A stretch of 64,000 bases of DNA, from the NCBI RefSeq assembly GCF_001428625.1, contig NZ_LMIE01000033.1, forward strand, positions 126,199 through 190,198, in the 5' to 3' direction. The first letter of the stretch is position 1. The number at the start of each line of letters is the position of its first letter. Both the position numbers and the translations under genes were made by a program. The DNA comes from Hydrogenophaga sp. Root209. Lineage in GTDB: Bacteria > Pseudomonadota > Gammaproteobacteria > Burkholderiales > Burkholderiaceae_C. The notes below the pieces were generated by a model, which was not told the origin of the DNA, did no database searches, and saw nothing but the letters and a program-made list of their open reading frames with translations. Below, piece by piece: positions 27,487-37,189 of this stretch.

Positions 27487-29313
27487 TTATTTGCGCTGCG
27501 GAGGCACGTCCGTGCACGAGCCGTGCGCAATCTCCGCGGCCATGCCGATGCTCTCGCCCAGCGTGGGGTGCGGGTGGATGGTCTTGCCGATGTCCACCGC
27601 GTCCGCGCCCATCTCGATGGCCAGCGCGATCTCGCCGATCATGTCGCCCGCGTGCGTGCCGACCATGCCCCCGCCCAAAATCTTGCCGTGGCCATGGGCT
27701 TCGGGTGAATCGTCGAACAGCAGCTTGGTCACGCCCTCGTCGCGGCCGTTGGCAATCGCGCGGCCGGAGGCATTCCACGGGAACAGGCCTTTCTTGACCT
27801 TGATGCCCTGTGCCTTGGCCTGGTCCTCGGTGAGGCCCACCCAGGCCACCTCGGGATCGGTGTAGGCGACGCTGGGGATCACGCGCGCATTGAACGCCGC
27901 GGCCGCCAGTTCCTTGTTGCCTTGCAGTTCGCCCGCAATCACCTCTGCCGCCACGTGCGCCTCGTGCACCGCCTTGTGCGCCAGCATGGGTTGGCCCACG
28001 ATGTCGCCGATGGCGAAGATGTGCGGCACGTTGGTGCGCATCTGGATGTCGACGTTGATGAAGCCGCGGTCGGTCACCGCCACACCGGCCTTCTCGGCCG
28101 CGATCTTCTTGCCATTGGGCGTGCGGCCCACGGCCTGCAGCACCAGGTCGTAGGTCTGCGGTGGTGGCGCCGTACCGCCCTCTTCGGCCGCGGCAAACGT
28201 CACCTCGATGCCTTCGGGCGTGGCCTTGGCCCCCACCGTCTTGGTCTTGAGCATGATGTTGTCGAAGCGCTTGGCGTTCAACTTCTGCCAGATCTTCACC
28301 AGGTCGCGGTCGGCGCCCTGCATCAGGCCATCGAGCATCTCCACCACGTCCAGGCGTGCACCCAGCGTGCTGTAGACCGTGCCCATCTCCAGGCCGATGA
28401 TGCCGCCGCCCAGGATCAACATGCGCTTCGGGACTTCCTTGAGTGCCAGGGCCCCGGTGCTGTCCACCACGCGCGGGTCTTCGGGCATGAAGGGCAAACG
28501 CACGGCTTGCGAACCGGCCGCGATGATGGCCTTCTTGAAGGCGATCACCTGCTTCTTGCCAGTCTTTTCCTGCGCCGTTCCGCTGGTTTCTTCCACCTCG
28601 AGGTGGTTCGCACCCACGAAGGCGCCGTAACCCCGAACCGTGGTGACCTTGCGCATCTTGGCCATGGCGGCCAGGCCGCCGGTGAGCTTGCCAATCACCT
28701 TTTCCTTGTGGCCACGCAGCTTCTCGATGTTGACCACCGGGCGGCCGAAGTCCACGCCCAGATCGGCCATGTGGCTGACCTCGTCCATCACGGCAGCCAC
28801 GTGCAAGAGCGCCTTGGAGGGGATGCAGCCCACGTTCAAACACACACCACCCAGGCTGGCGTAGCGCTCGACCAGCACGACCTTCAGGCCCAGGTCGGCC
28901 GCGCGGAAGGCCGCACTGTAACCACCGGGACCGCCGCCGAGCACGAGCACGTCGCACTCGAGGTCGGCGCTGCCACCGAAAGCAGAAGCATTTGGCGCAG
29001 CCGCAGCAAGTGCGTTCGGTGCAGCGGCAGCTGGCGCCGGTGAAGCTGCGGGAGCAGGCGCCGCAGCGGCCTCACCGGCAACCTCCAGCGTCAACACCAC
29101 ACTGCCCTGCTTCACCTTGTCGCCCAGTTTGACCTTGAGCTCCTTCACCACGCCAGCGGCGCTTGATGGAATCTCCATCGAGGCCTTGTCGGACTCCACC
29201 GTGATGAGCGATTGCTCGGCCTTCACGGTGTCGCCCGGTTTGACCAGCAGTTCAATGACCGCGACTTCGTCGAAGTCGCCAATGTCCGGTACTTGTATAT
29301 CGATCAGTGCCAT
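27487..29313 (-). CDS. lpdA: Dihydrolipoamide dehydrogenase (E3) of pyruvate dehydrogenase with N-terminal lipoyl domain
   Basis: A 608-residue E3 fused to a lipoyl domain (1-80; lipoyl Lys43 in ESDKASME), then an Ala/Pro linker and the FAD/NAD flavoprotein: [10 protein letters not shown] (127-136), redox Cys158/Cys163 in [26 protein letters not shown], and [11 protein letters not shown] with the catalytic His. The ATG at 29313 ([10 protein letters not shown]) is chosen over one six bases upstream because AAGGA is then spaced six bases away. It starts 9 bp after aceF. Its lipoyl domain is nearly the same as the first one of AceF. Confidence 0.94.
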   Translation of the reverse strand: MALIDIQVPDIGDFDEVAVIELLVKPGDTVKAEQSLITVESDKASMEIPSSAAGVVKELKVKLGDKVKQGSVVLTLEVAGEAAAAPAPAASPAPAAAAPNALAAAAPNASAFGGSADLECDVLVLGGGPGGYSAAFRAADLGLKVVLVERYASLGGVCLNVGCIPSKALLHVAAVMDEVSHMADLGVDFGRPVVNIEKLRGHKEKVIGKLTGGLAAMAKMRKVTTVRGYGAFVGANHLEVEETSGTAQEKTGKKQVIAFKKAIIAAGSQAVRLPFMPEDPRVVDSTGALALKEVPKRMLILGGGIIGLEMGTVYSTLGARLDVVEMLDGLMQGADRDLVKIWQKLNAKRFDNIMLKTKTVGAKATPEGIEVTFAAAEEGGTAPPPQTYDLVLQAVGRTPNGKKIAAEKAGVAVTDRGFINVDIQMRTNVPHIFAIGDIVGQPMLAHKAVHEAHVAAEVIAGELQGNKELAAAAFNARVIPSVAYTDPEVAWVGLTEDQAKAQGIKVKKGLFPWNASGRAIANGRDEGVTKLLFDDSPEAHGHGKILGGGMVGTHAGDMIGEIALAIEMGADAVDIGKTIHPHPTLGESIGMAAEIAHGSCTDVPPQRK

Positions 29314-29322
29314 CGTCATTCC

Positions 29323-30999
29323 TTAGAGCAGAACGCGACGGAAGTCGCCGAGGATCTGACCGAGGTAGGCGTTGAAGCGCGCCGCCGCAGCGCCGTCGAT
29401 CACGCGGTGGTCCCAGGTCAAGGAGAGCGGCAGCATCAGGCGAGGCGCAAACGCCTTGCCGTCCCACACCGGTTCCATCTGGCTCTTGCACACACCCAAA
29501 ATGGCCACCTCGGGTGCATTGATGATGGGCGTGAAGTAACGCCCACCGATACCGCCCAGGCTGGAGATGGTGAACGTGGCACCGCTCATCTCGGCCGGGC
29601 TCAGCTTGCCCTCGCGCGCTTTCTTGGCGAGCTCACCCATTTCCTGGCTGATCTGCAGCACGCCCTTTTTGTCGGCGTCCTTGATCACCGGAACCATCAG
29701 GCCGTTGGGCGTGTCAGCCGCAAAGCCGATGTGCCAGAACTGCTTGTAGACCAGCGCGTCGCCATCGAGCGAGCTGTTGAACTCGGGGAATTTCTTGAGC
29801 GCGGCCACGCAGGCCTTGATCAGGAAAGCGAGCATGGTCACCTTGACGCCGCTCTTCTCGTTCTCCTTGTTGGTGGAGACGCGGAAGGCTTCGAGGTCGG
29901 TGATGTCGGCGTCGTCGAAGTTGGTGACGGCCGGAATCATGATCGCGTTGCGCAGCAGGTTGGCGCCGCTGATCTTCTTGATGCGGCCCATCTCCTTGCG
30001 CTCGATCGGGCCGAATTTCGCGAAGTCCACTTTGGGCCAGGGGATCAGGCCCAGCTCGGAGCCGCCACCGCCACCGCCAGCGGAAGCCGGGGCCTTGGCC
30101 GCTTGCGCGGTGGTCTGCACCGTGCCGGCCATCACGGATTTCGTGAACGAGTGGATGTCCTCGGCGGTGATGCGGCCCTTGAGGCCCGAGCCCTTCACCT
30201 CGGCCAGCGGCACGCCGAGTTCGCGGGCGAACTTGCGCACCGACGGCGAGGCGTGGGGTAGGCCCAAAGGGACAACTGCAGTGGGGTTGTGGGCGGGAGC
30301 TGCAGGCGCGGAAACGCTCGCAGCCTGCGGAGCAGCCGCAGCGGGTGCGGCCGGAGCGGCGGGTTTGGCTCCCTCGCCCCCTTGGGGAGAGGGCTGAGGT
30401 GAGGGGCTCGCCGCCGCAACACCTTCCAGAATCGCCAGCAAGTCACCGATGTTGACCGTGTCGCCCACCTTGACCTTGAGCTCTTTGAGCACGCCGGCGT
30501 GCGACGACGGGATCTCCATCGAAGCCTTGTCGGACTCCACCGTGATCAGGCTTTGCTCCAGCGCGATCTTGTCGCCGGGCTTGACCAGCACCTCGATCAC
30601 GGCAACGTCCTTGAAGTCACCGATGTCGGGCACATGCACCTCGACGGGGCCGCTGGCGGCAGGGGCCGCTGCCGGCGCCGCTGCCGCCGGGGCAGGAGCG
30701 GCCGCGGGCGCGGCAGCCGCGACTGAGGGCGCGACTGCCGGAGCGGGAGCTGCGGCTTCACCCGCGGCCTCAAGCACCAGCACCACCGAACCCTCTTTCA
30801 CCTTGTCGCCCAGCGACACCTTGAGTTCCTTCACCACGCCCGCCGTGCTCGAAGGAATCTCCATCGAAGCCTTGTCGGACTCCACCGTGATCAGTGACTG
30901 CTCGGCCTTGACCGTGTCGCCCACCTTCACCAGCAGTTCGATCACCGCGACTTCGTCGAAGTCGCCGATGTCCGGGACTTTCACATCTATGAGTGCCAT
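29323..30999 (-). CDS. aceF: Pyruvate dehydrogenase E2 (dihydrolipoyllysine acetyltransferase)
   Basis: A 558-residue E2 with two lipoyl domains (1-80, Lys43; and about 118-192, Lys158), an E3/E1-binding domain (about 249-286, HASPSVRKFARELGVPLAEV) and a catalytic domain ending TWDHRVIDGAAAARFNAYL. Linkers are Ala/Pro-rich. Residues 198-210 (SPSPQPSPQGGEG) are encoded by a GC-rich hairpin sequence that looks like a dispersed repeat. The ATG at 30999 lies 20 bp after aceE; longer readings upstream are aceE in another frame. Confidence 0.95.
   Translation of the reverse strand: MALIDVKVPDIGDFDEVAVIELLVKVGDTVKAEQSLITVESDKASMEIPSSTAGVVKELKVSLGDKVKEGSVVLVLEAAGEAAAPAPAVAPSVAAAAPAAAPAPAAAAPAAAPAASGPVEVHVPDIGDFKDVAVIEVLVKPGDKIALEQSLITVESDKASMEIPSSHAGVLKELKVKVGDTVNIGDLLAILEGVAAASPSPQPSPQGGEGAKPAAPAAPAAAAPQAASVSAPAAPAHNPTAVVPLGLPHASPSVRKFARELGVPLAEVKGSGLKGRITAEDIHSFTKSVMAGTVQTTAQAAKAPASAGGGGGGSELGLIPWPKVDFAKFGPIERKEMGRIKKISGANLLRNAIMIPAVTNFDDADITDLEAFRVSTNKENEKSGVKVTMLAFLIKACVAALKKFPEFNSSLDGDALVYKQFWHIGFAADTPNGLMVPVIKDADKKGVLQISQEMGELAKKAREGKLSPAEMSGATFTISSLGGIGGRYFTPIINAPEVAILGVCKSQMEPVWDGKAFAPRLMLPLSLTWDHRVIDGAAAARFNAYLGQILGDFRRVLL
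30371..30405. repeat. Repetitive hairpin element inside the aceF coding region
   Basis: CCCTCGCCCC-CTT-GGGGAGAGGG followed by CTGAGGTGAGGG. This is the form of a common short repeat in proteobacterial genomes (usually intergenic). Here it is read in-frame as part of the inter-domain linker of AceF. The repeat identity is from memory of the motif, not a search. Confidence 0.55.
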
Positions 31000-31019
31000 G
31001 TTGTTGTCTCCTCGCCGTA

Positions 31020-33722
31020 TCAGGCGTACAGCGGGTTGATCTTGTCGGCCTTGATGCCGTACTTGGCAATGGCTTCGGCCACCTTGGCCGCAGGCACTGT
31101 GCCTTCTTCGCTCAGCGCCTTGAGCGCCGCCACCACAATGTAGTGGCGATTGATCTCGAAGTGCTCGCGCAGCTTGCTGCGGAAGTCGCTGCGGCCAAAG
31201 CCATCGGTGCCCAATACCTTGTAGGTGCGACCCTTGGGAATGAAGGGCCGGATCTGCTCGGCGTAGTTCTTCATGTAGTCGGTGGAAGCCACCACCGGGC
31301 CGGTGTGCTTTTCCAGCTGCTTCGCCACAAACGAGACGCGCTGCGGCTCGGTCGGGTGCAGCAGGTTCCAGCGCTCGGCGTCCTGGCCATCGCGCGTGAG
31401 TTCGTTGAAACTCGGGCAGCTCCACACGTTGGCGGCCACGCCCCAGTCTTTCTCCAGCAGTTCCTGCGCGGCGATGGATTCGCGCAGGATGGTGCCGGAG
31501 CCCAACAGCTGCACGCGCGGGGTCAGCTTGGCGCCCTCTTTGCAGAGGTACATGCCTTTGATGATCTGGTCTTCGGTGCCAGGCGTGAGGCCAGGCATGG
31601 CGTAGTTTTCGTTGAGCAGCGTCAGGTAGTAGAAGACGTTGTCCTGTTTCTCCACCATGCGCTTCAAGCCGTGGTGCAGGATCACGCCAACTTCGTGTGC
31701 GAAGGTCGGGTCGTAACTGATGCAGTTGGGAATGGTGCCAGCAAGGATGTGGCTGTGGCCGTCTTCGTGTTGCAGGCCTTCGCCGTTGAGCGTGGTGCGC
31801 CCGGAGGTGCCACCCAGCAGGAAGCCGCGCGCCTGCATGTCGCCAGCCGCCCAGGCCAGGTCGCCGATGCGCTGGAAACCGAACATCGAGTAGTACACGT
31901 AGAACGGCACCATGATGCGGTTGCTCGTGCTGTAACTCGTGGCAGCCGCGATCCAGCTGCTCATGCCGCCGGCCTCGTTGATGCCTTCCTGCAGGATCTG
32001 GCCAGCCTTGTCCTCCTTGTAGTACATGACCTGGTCCTTGTCGACCGGGGTGTACTGCTGGCCTGCGGGGTTGTAGATGCCGATCTGGCGGAACAGGCCT
32101 TCCATGCCGAAGGTGCGCGCCTCATCGACCAGGATGGGCACAACGCGTGGGCCCAGGGCCTGATCGCGCAGCAGCTGGGTGAGGAAACGCACGTAGGCCT
32201 GCGTGGTCGATATCTCGCGGCCTTCCACGGTGGGCTCCATCACGGCCTTGAAGGTCTCGATCGAGGGCACGGTGAAGCTCTCGTCGGCCTTGGTGCGGCG
32301 CTTGGGCAGATAGCCACCCAGGGCCTGGCGGCGCTCGTGCAGATAACGCATTTCCGGCGTGTCGTCGGCCGGCTTGTAGAACGGAATCTTGGAGAGTTCG
32401 CTGTCCGGGATCGGCAGGTTGAAGCGGTCACGGAAGATCTTGATGTCTTCGTCGGTGAGCTTCTTGGTCTGATGGACCGTGTTCTTGCCCTCGCCCGACT
32501 TGCCCATGCCGAAGCCCTTGACGGTCTTGATCAGGAGCACGGTCGGCTGCCCCTTGTGGTTGACAGCCTTGTGGTACGCCGCATAAACCTTCTGCGGGTC
32601 GTGTCCACCGCGCTTGAGGTTCCAGATGTCGTTGTCGCTGAGGTGAGCCACCATCTCCAGCGTCTTGGGGTCGCGGCCGAAGAAATGCTTGCGCACGTAG
32701 GCACCGTCGTTGGCCTTGAATGCCTGGTAGTCGCCGTCGACCGTGTCCATCATGATCTTGCGTAGCGCACCGTCCTTGTCGCGCGCCAGCAGCGAATCCC
32801 ACTCGCTGCCCCACAGCAGCTTGATCACGTTCCAGCCGGAGCCGCGGAACTCGCCTTCGAGCTCCTGAATGATCTTGCCGTTGCCGCGCACCGGGCCGTC
32901 CAGGCGTTGCAGGTTGCAGTTCACCACGAAGATCAGGTTGTCGAGGTTCTCGCGCGCGGCCAGGCTGATCGCGCCCAGCGATTCGACTTCGTCCATCTCG
33001 CCATCACCGCAGAACACCCAGACCTTGCGGTTCTCGGTGTTGGCGATGCCACGGGCGTGCAGGTACTTCAGGAAACGCGCCTGGTAGATCGCCATCAGCG
33101 GGCCCAGGCCCATGGACACCGTGGGGAACTGCCAGAACTCGGGCATCAGCTTGGGGTGCGGGTAGCTGGAGAGGCCCTTGCCATCGACTTCCTGGCGGAA
33201 GTTGAGCAGTTGCTCTTCGGTCAGGCGTCCTTCAAGGTAGGCGCGGGCATACACGCCAGGCGACACGTGGCCCTGGATGTAGAGGCAGTCACCACCATGG
33301 TTCTCGCTCTCGGCGTGCCAGAAGTGGTTGAAGCCGGCACCGAACATGTGGGCCAGCGAAGCAAATGAACCGATGTGGCCGCCGAGGTCGCCACCGTCTT
33401 CGGGGTTGTGGCGGTTGGCCTTGACCACCATGGCCATGGCGTTCCAGCGCATGTAGGCACGCAGGCGCTCTTCGATCTCGATGTTGCCCGGGCAGCGCTC
33501 TTCCTGATTCGGCTCGATGGTGTTCACATAGCCCGTGGTGGCCGAAAACGGCAGGTCGATGCTGTGCTGGCGAGCCTCCTCAAGCAGTTGCTCCAGGAGG
33601 AAGTGGGCGCGCTCGGGGCCCTCCCGCTCGATCACGGCGCCCAGCGCCTCCATCCATTCGCGTGTTTCCTGGGTATCCAGGTCGCCGGCGCCGCGGCCGT
33701 CCTGAGCGTTGTTCGCTGCCAT
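31020..33722 (-). CDS. aceE: Pyruvate dehydrogenase E1 component (homodimeric)
   Basis: Homodimeric thiamine-diphosphate E1 that decarboxylates pyruvate. The 900-residue product has the N-terminal PFSATTGYVNTIEPNQEE, the ThDP motif around WVFCGDGEMDEVESLGAISL, and SYDPTFAHEVGVILHHGL and YVYYSMFGFQRIGDLAWAAG in the pyrimidine-binding domain. The ATG at 33722 has AGGAGA seven bases upstream. It heads aceE-aceF-lpd and diverges from a two-component kinase gene. Confidence 0.96.
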   Translation of the reverse strand: MAANNAQDGRGAGDLDTQETREWMEALGAVIEREGPERAHFLLEQLLEEARQHSIDLPFSATTGYVNTIEPNQEERCPGNIEIEERLRAYMRWNAMAMVVKANRHNPEDGGDLGGHIGSFASLAHMFGAGFNHFWHAESENHGGDCLYIQGHVSPGVYARAYLEGRLTEEQLLNFRQEVDGKGLSSYPHPKLMPEFWQFPTVSMGLGPLMAIYQARFLKYLHARGIANTENRKVWVFCGDGEMDEVESLGAISLAARENLDNLIFVVNCNLQRLDGPVRGNGKIIQELEGEFRGSGWNVIKLLWGSEWDSLLARDKDGALRKIMMDTVDGDYQAFKANDGAYVRKHFFGRDPKTLEMVAHLSDNDIWNLKRGGHDPQKVYAAYHKAVNHKGQPTVLLIKTVKGFGMGKSGEGKNTVHQTKKLTDEDIKIFRDRFNLPIPDSELSKIPFYKPADDTPEMRYLHERRQALGGYLPKRRTKADESFTVPSIETFKAVMEPTVEGREISTTQAYVRFLTQLLRDQALGPRVVPILVDEARTFGMEGLFRQIGIYNPAGQQYTPVDKDQVMYYKEDKAGQILQEGINEAGGMSSWIAAATSYSTSNRIMVPFYVYYSMFGFQRIGDLAWAAGDMQARGFLLGGTSGRTTLNGEGLQHEDGHSHILAGTIPNCISYDPTFAHEVGVILHHGLKRMVEKQDNVFYYLTLLNENYAMPGLTPGTEDQIIKGMYLCKEGAKLTPRVQLLGSGTILRESIAAQELLEKDWGVAANVWSCPSFNELTRDGQDAERWNLLHPTEPQRVSFVAKQLEKHTGPVVASTDYMKNYAEQIRPFIPKGRTYKVLGTDGFGRSDFRSKLREHFEINRHYIVVAALKALSEEGTVPAAKVAEAIAKYGIKADKINPLYA

Positions 33723-33778
33723 GCTTGTCTCCTGTTGATTGAAATCGAGCTTACGGGGGTCATTCCGCGCTGTCACGG

Positions 33779-33807
33779 AGTTTCCCACAATGCCTTTCAA
33801 ATTTCAA
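33779..33807 (-). promoter_or_regulatory. Candidate aceE promoter
   Basis: TTGAAA (minus strand, 33802-33807) with a 17-bp spacer to GAAACT (33779-33784). The -35 is good and the -10 weak. It would start the transcript about 50 bases before the aceE ATG. Confidence 0.4.
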
Positions 33808-33826
33808 TATGTGCTTTCAGTTTCTA

Positions 33827-33841
33827 CATTATGAAATAATG
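33827..33841. promoter_or_regulatory. Palindrome in the aceE/kinase intergenic region
   Basis: CATTAT-GAA-ATAATG, perfect 6-bp arms, lies just upstream of the candidate aceE -35 and 86 bases before the kinase start. The position suits a regulator acting on one or both promoters. No regulator is assigned. Confidence 0.4.
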
Positions 33842-33926
33842 AATGGCACTGAAAAGCGGAGATTCGCCACACTGGCGCTGCACAAATGGAAGCATTGGGC
33901 GCTTGCTCACGTAGACTCGGCAGGCT

Positions 33927-36488
33927 ATGAGTTCAGCGCCCTCGACACCTGCAGCACCACCGCCAAAAGCCGCACCGGCGCCTTGGTGGAAACGCTGGTG
34001 GCGACGTCTGCCGCCGTCTCGGCAGGACCGTTTTGCCACGCTGGCGCCGTTGCTGTCGGTGCTGCTGTTCCTCTCGGCCATCGTGGTGGCCATCACTTAT
34101 CTGCGATTTGAAGAACTTGAGCGCGAGCAGGAAGCCGTGACGCGCGATGTGGAGTACGCGCAGCAACGCTTGCGCCTGCGCCTGCTGGAGCGCCAGGAGC
34201 AGCTGATGCGACTGGCCCGCGAGATCGACAATCGGGACATCGACACGGAAGAGTTCGTGTTTCAGGTCGAAACGCTGGTGAGCCAGTTCCCCGAATTACT
34301 GGCCGTGACCTGGGTGGACGCCCGACGCAACGTGCTCGCCAGCTACACCTCCCCCAGCGCACCGTTGCGCCTGATGCGCTCGACCGGCAGCACGCTGTCT
34401 CCGAACGAAACCGACGGCACCTTCGACCTCGCGCGCGATTTGCGTCAACCCACCTATTCGCGCCCGTTGGAAACCCAGGACCCGCGCAACGCGACGCTGA
34501 TGCTGCATGTGCCACTCAGCGAGCAAGGCCGCTTTGCCGGCACCGTCATGGGCGAGTACGCCATTGACGGCCTCATGCGCTTCGGCATGCCCCCGGAGAT
34601 CATGGCGCGCTACGCGGTGGCGCTGGTGGACGACCGGGGCCAGGTGCTCGCGGGAAGCCTGCAGGCGCCCAGCGATGTGCTGCGCTTGTTGCCCTGGTCC
34701 AACCCGCCGCTGGAGCACGAGGTGCCGGTTTCGCCGGTGGGCAACGGATTGATCGTGAAGGCGCAGGGCTACCGGACCTCGCAGGACATCGTGGGCAGCG
34801 GCTTCTTCTGGGTGATCGGCGCGCTCTCTGCCCTCACGGTGTGGATGCTGCTCGGAACCTGGCGCCACACACGCCGGCGCGTGCAGGCGCAGCAAGCCCT
34901 GGTGTCAGAGACCAACTTTCGCCGCGCCATGGAGAACTCCATGCTCACCGGCATGCGCGCGCTCGACATGCAGGGCCGCATCACCTACGTGAACCCGGCC
35001 TTCTGCTCGATGACGGGCTGGACCGAAGGCGAGTTGGTGGGGCGCACCGCCCCCTTCCCTTACTGGCCTGACGAAGACCACGACCAGCTGTCGGCCCGCC
35101 TGGAAGACGAGCTGCGCGGGCGCTCCACGCCCGGAGGCTTCGAGGTCCGGGTGCAACGCCGCGACGGCAGCATCTTCGACGCGCGCATGTATGTTTCACC
35201 GTTGATCGATCCCAAGGGCCACCAGACCGGCTGGATGACCTCGATGACCGACATCACCGAGCCCAAGCGCATTCGCGAGGAACTCTCTGCGTCCTATGAG
35301 CGCTTCACCACCGTGCTGGAAAGCCTGGACTCGGCCGTGTCGGTGGCGCCGCTGGGCAGCGACGAAATGCTGTTCGCCAACAAGATGTACCGCATGTGGT
35401 TCGGCACGCGCGGCCAGGGTCACCGCCATTTGGTGGACCTGGCGGGCAACCAGCCCACGCCCAGCCCGGACGACGGCGATGCGGTGGACGCCTTCGCCGG
35501 CATGCCCACCGAAACCTTGACGGACGCCGGTGCGGAAAATGCCGAGGTGTTCGTGGAAGAACTCGACCGCTGGCTGGAGGTGCGCACGCGCTACCTCACC
35601 TGGGTCGACGGGCGCCTGGCGCAGATGGTGATTGCCAGCGACATCACGCCGCGCCGCTATGCCGAAGAGCAGGCCTCGCGCCAGGCTGAACGCGCGCAGA
35701 CCGCGAGCCGCCTGATCACCATGGGTGAGATGGCGTCGAGCGTGGCGCACGAGCTCAACCAGCCGCTCACTGCGATCAGCAACTATTGCAACGGCATGAT
35801 CTCGCGCGTCAACGAAAACCGGATCAGTACGGAAGACCTGCTGGGAGCGCTGGAGAAGACCGCTCGCCAGGCACAGCGCGCCGGGCAGATCATCCAGCGC
35901 ATCAAGGCCTTCGTAAAACGCAGCGAACCCAACCCGGCGCCGTCTGACGTGGCGCAGATGGTGAGCAACGCGATCGAGCTGGCCGACATCGAACTGCGCC
36001 GCCACCAGGTGCGCCTGTCGCCCTATGTGGCGGCGCGCCTGCCCAGCCTGATGGTCGATCCCATCCTGATCGAGCAGGTGCTGATCAACCTGCTGAAAAA
36101 CGCCGGCGAGGCCATCATGCAGGCAGGCCGTGCGCCCGGAGAGCGCTATGTCGAGCTGCGCGTGGGGCCGCGCCGCCAGGATGATCTGGACGTGGTCGAG
36201 TTCTCGGTGCGCGACTCAGGCAACGGCGTGCCCGACGAGATGATCGAGCGCATCTACGAAGCCTTCTACAGCACCAAGAGCGAGGGGATGGGCATTGGCC
36301 TGAAACTGTGCCGCAGCATCGTCGAATCCCACCACGGCAGGATGCATGTGCACAACATCTACAATGGGGAAGAGGTTGTGGGTTGCTGCTTCAGTTTCTG
36401 GATCCCCGTGATTTCAAGATTGAAGGTCAGCGATGCATCAACCGGACCAGCCACAGAGCCGGTGACGGACACAGAAAGAGCGAGATGA
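33927..36488 (+). CDS. Membrane PAS-domain sensor histidine kinase (FixL/DctB-like)
   Basis: An 853-residue kinase. TM1 at about 38-59, a periplasmic sensor region of some 225 residues, TM2 at about 289-312, a PAS domain from about 330 (ITYVNPAFCSMTGWTEGELV), a second PAS-like region from about 458, then HisKA with His608 in MASSVAHELNQPLTAISNY, N-box INLLKNAGEAIM, G1 DSGNGVPDEM and G2 GMGIGLKLC. The four-residue overlap of stop and start (36485-36488) ties it to the FixJ-type regulator. Signal unknown. It diverges from aceE. Confidence 0.93.
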   Translation: MSSAPSTPAAPPPKAAPAPWWKRWWRRLPPSRQDRFATLAPLLSVLLFLSAIVVAITYLRFEELEREQEAVTRDVEYAQQRLRLRLLERQEQLMRLAREIDNRDIDTEEFVFQVETLVSQFPELLAVTWVDARRNVLASYTSPSAPLRLMRSTGSTLSPNETDGTFDLARDLRQPTYSRPLETQDPRNATLMLHVPLSEQGRFAGTVMGEYAIDGLMRFGMPPEIMARYAVALVDDRGQVLAGSLQAPSDVLRLLPWSNPPLEHEVPVSPVGNGLIVKAQGYRTSQDIVGSGFFWVIGALSALTVWMLLGTWRHTRRRVQAQQALVSETNFRRAMENSMLTGMRALDMQGRITYVNPAFCSMTGWTEGELVGRTAPFPYWPDEDHDQLSARLEDELRGRSTPGGFEVRVQRRDGSIFDARMYVSPLIDPKGHQTGWMTSMTDITEPKRIREELSASYERFTTVLESLDSAVSVAPLGSDEMLFANKMYRMWFGTRGQGHRHLVDLAGNQPTPSPDDGDAVDAFAGMPTETLTDAGAENAEVFVEELDRWLEVRTRYLTWVDGRLAQMVIASDITPRRYAEEQASRQAERAQTASRLITMGEMASSVAHELNQPLTAISNYCNGMISRVNENRISTEDLLGALEKTARQAQRAGQIIQRIKAFVKRSEPNPAPSDVAQMVSNAIELADIELRRHQVRLSPYVAARLPSLMVDPILIEQVLINLLKNAGEAIMQAGRAPGERYVELRVGPRRQDDLDVVEFSVRDSGNGVPDEMIERIYEAFYSTKSEGMGIGLKLCRSIVESHHGRMHVHNIYNGEEVVGCCFSFWIPVISRLKVSDASTGPATEPVTDTERAR

Positions 36489-37111
36489 GTTTGATCCCGA
36501 AAAAAGGCACGGTCTATGTGGTCGATGACGACGAGGCGGTGCGCGACTCACTTCAATGGCTGCTCGAAGGCAAGGACTTCCGGGTCCGCTGCTTCGAATC
36601 GGCCGAGGCATTCCTCAGCCGCTACGACGCCCGCGAGGTGGCTTGCCTCATAGCCGACATCCGCATGGGTGGCATGACCGGCATGGAGTTGCAAGAGCGC
36701 CTGATCGAGCGTCAGTCCCCCCTGCCCATCGTCTTCATCACCGGCCATGGCGACGTGCCGATGGCGGTGGAGTCCATGAAGAAGGGCGCGCTCGACTTCA
36801 TTCAGAAGCCGTTCAAGGAAGACCAGCTCGTCACGTTGGTCGAACGCATGCTTGAGCACGCGCGCGAAGCCTTCACCACCCACCAGCAGGCGGTGAGCCG
36901 CGACGCTTTGCTCTCCAAGCTCACCAGCCGCGAAGCCCAGGTGCTGGAACGCATCGTCGCCGGCCGGCTGAACAAGCAGATTGCCGACGATCTGGGCATC
37001 AGCATCAAGACGGTAGAGGCGCATCGCGCCAACATCATGGAAAAACTTGGTGCCAACACCGTGGCCGACCTGCTGAAGATCGCGCTGGGACAGACCCCGG
37101 CCAAGGCCTGA
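36485..37111 (+). CDS. FixJ/NarL-type response regulator
   Basis: A 208-residue regulator. The receiver domain has the acidic pair in VVDDDEA (12-18), phosphorylated Asp58 (LIADIRMGGMTG), FITGHGD and the Lys in FIQKPFKED. The LuxR-type HTH is at about 140-200 (LTSREAQVLERIVAGRLNKQ, ISIKTVEAHRANIMEKL). It overlaps the kinase by 4 bp (ATGA) and is followed by a strong terminator. Targets unknown; the divergent aceEF operon is the nearest candidate. Confidence 0.94.
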   Translation: MSLIPKKGTVYVVDDDEAVRDSLQWLLEGKDFRVRCFESAEAFLSRYDAREVACLIADIRMGGMTGMELQERLIERQSPLPIVFITGHGDVPMAVESMKKGALDFIQKPFKEDQLVTLVERMLEHAREAFTTHQQAVSRDALLSKLTSREAQVLERIVAGRLNKQIADDLGISIKTVEAHRANIMEKLGANTVADLLKIALGQTPAKA

Positions 37112-37136
37112 CACACCAACCAAACACACCCGATCA

Positions 37137-37168
37137 ACGCCCGCCCTTCCCGGCGGGCGTTTCCATTT
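37137..37168 (+). terminator. Rho-independent terminator after the response regulator
   Basis: A 9-bp perfect stem ACGCCCGCC/GGCGGGCGT with a 6-base loop and a T-rich tail (TTCCATTT). It separates the two-component operon from folD. Confidence 0.75.
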
Positions 37169-37189
37169 CAACCGCAGACCGATCATCCC

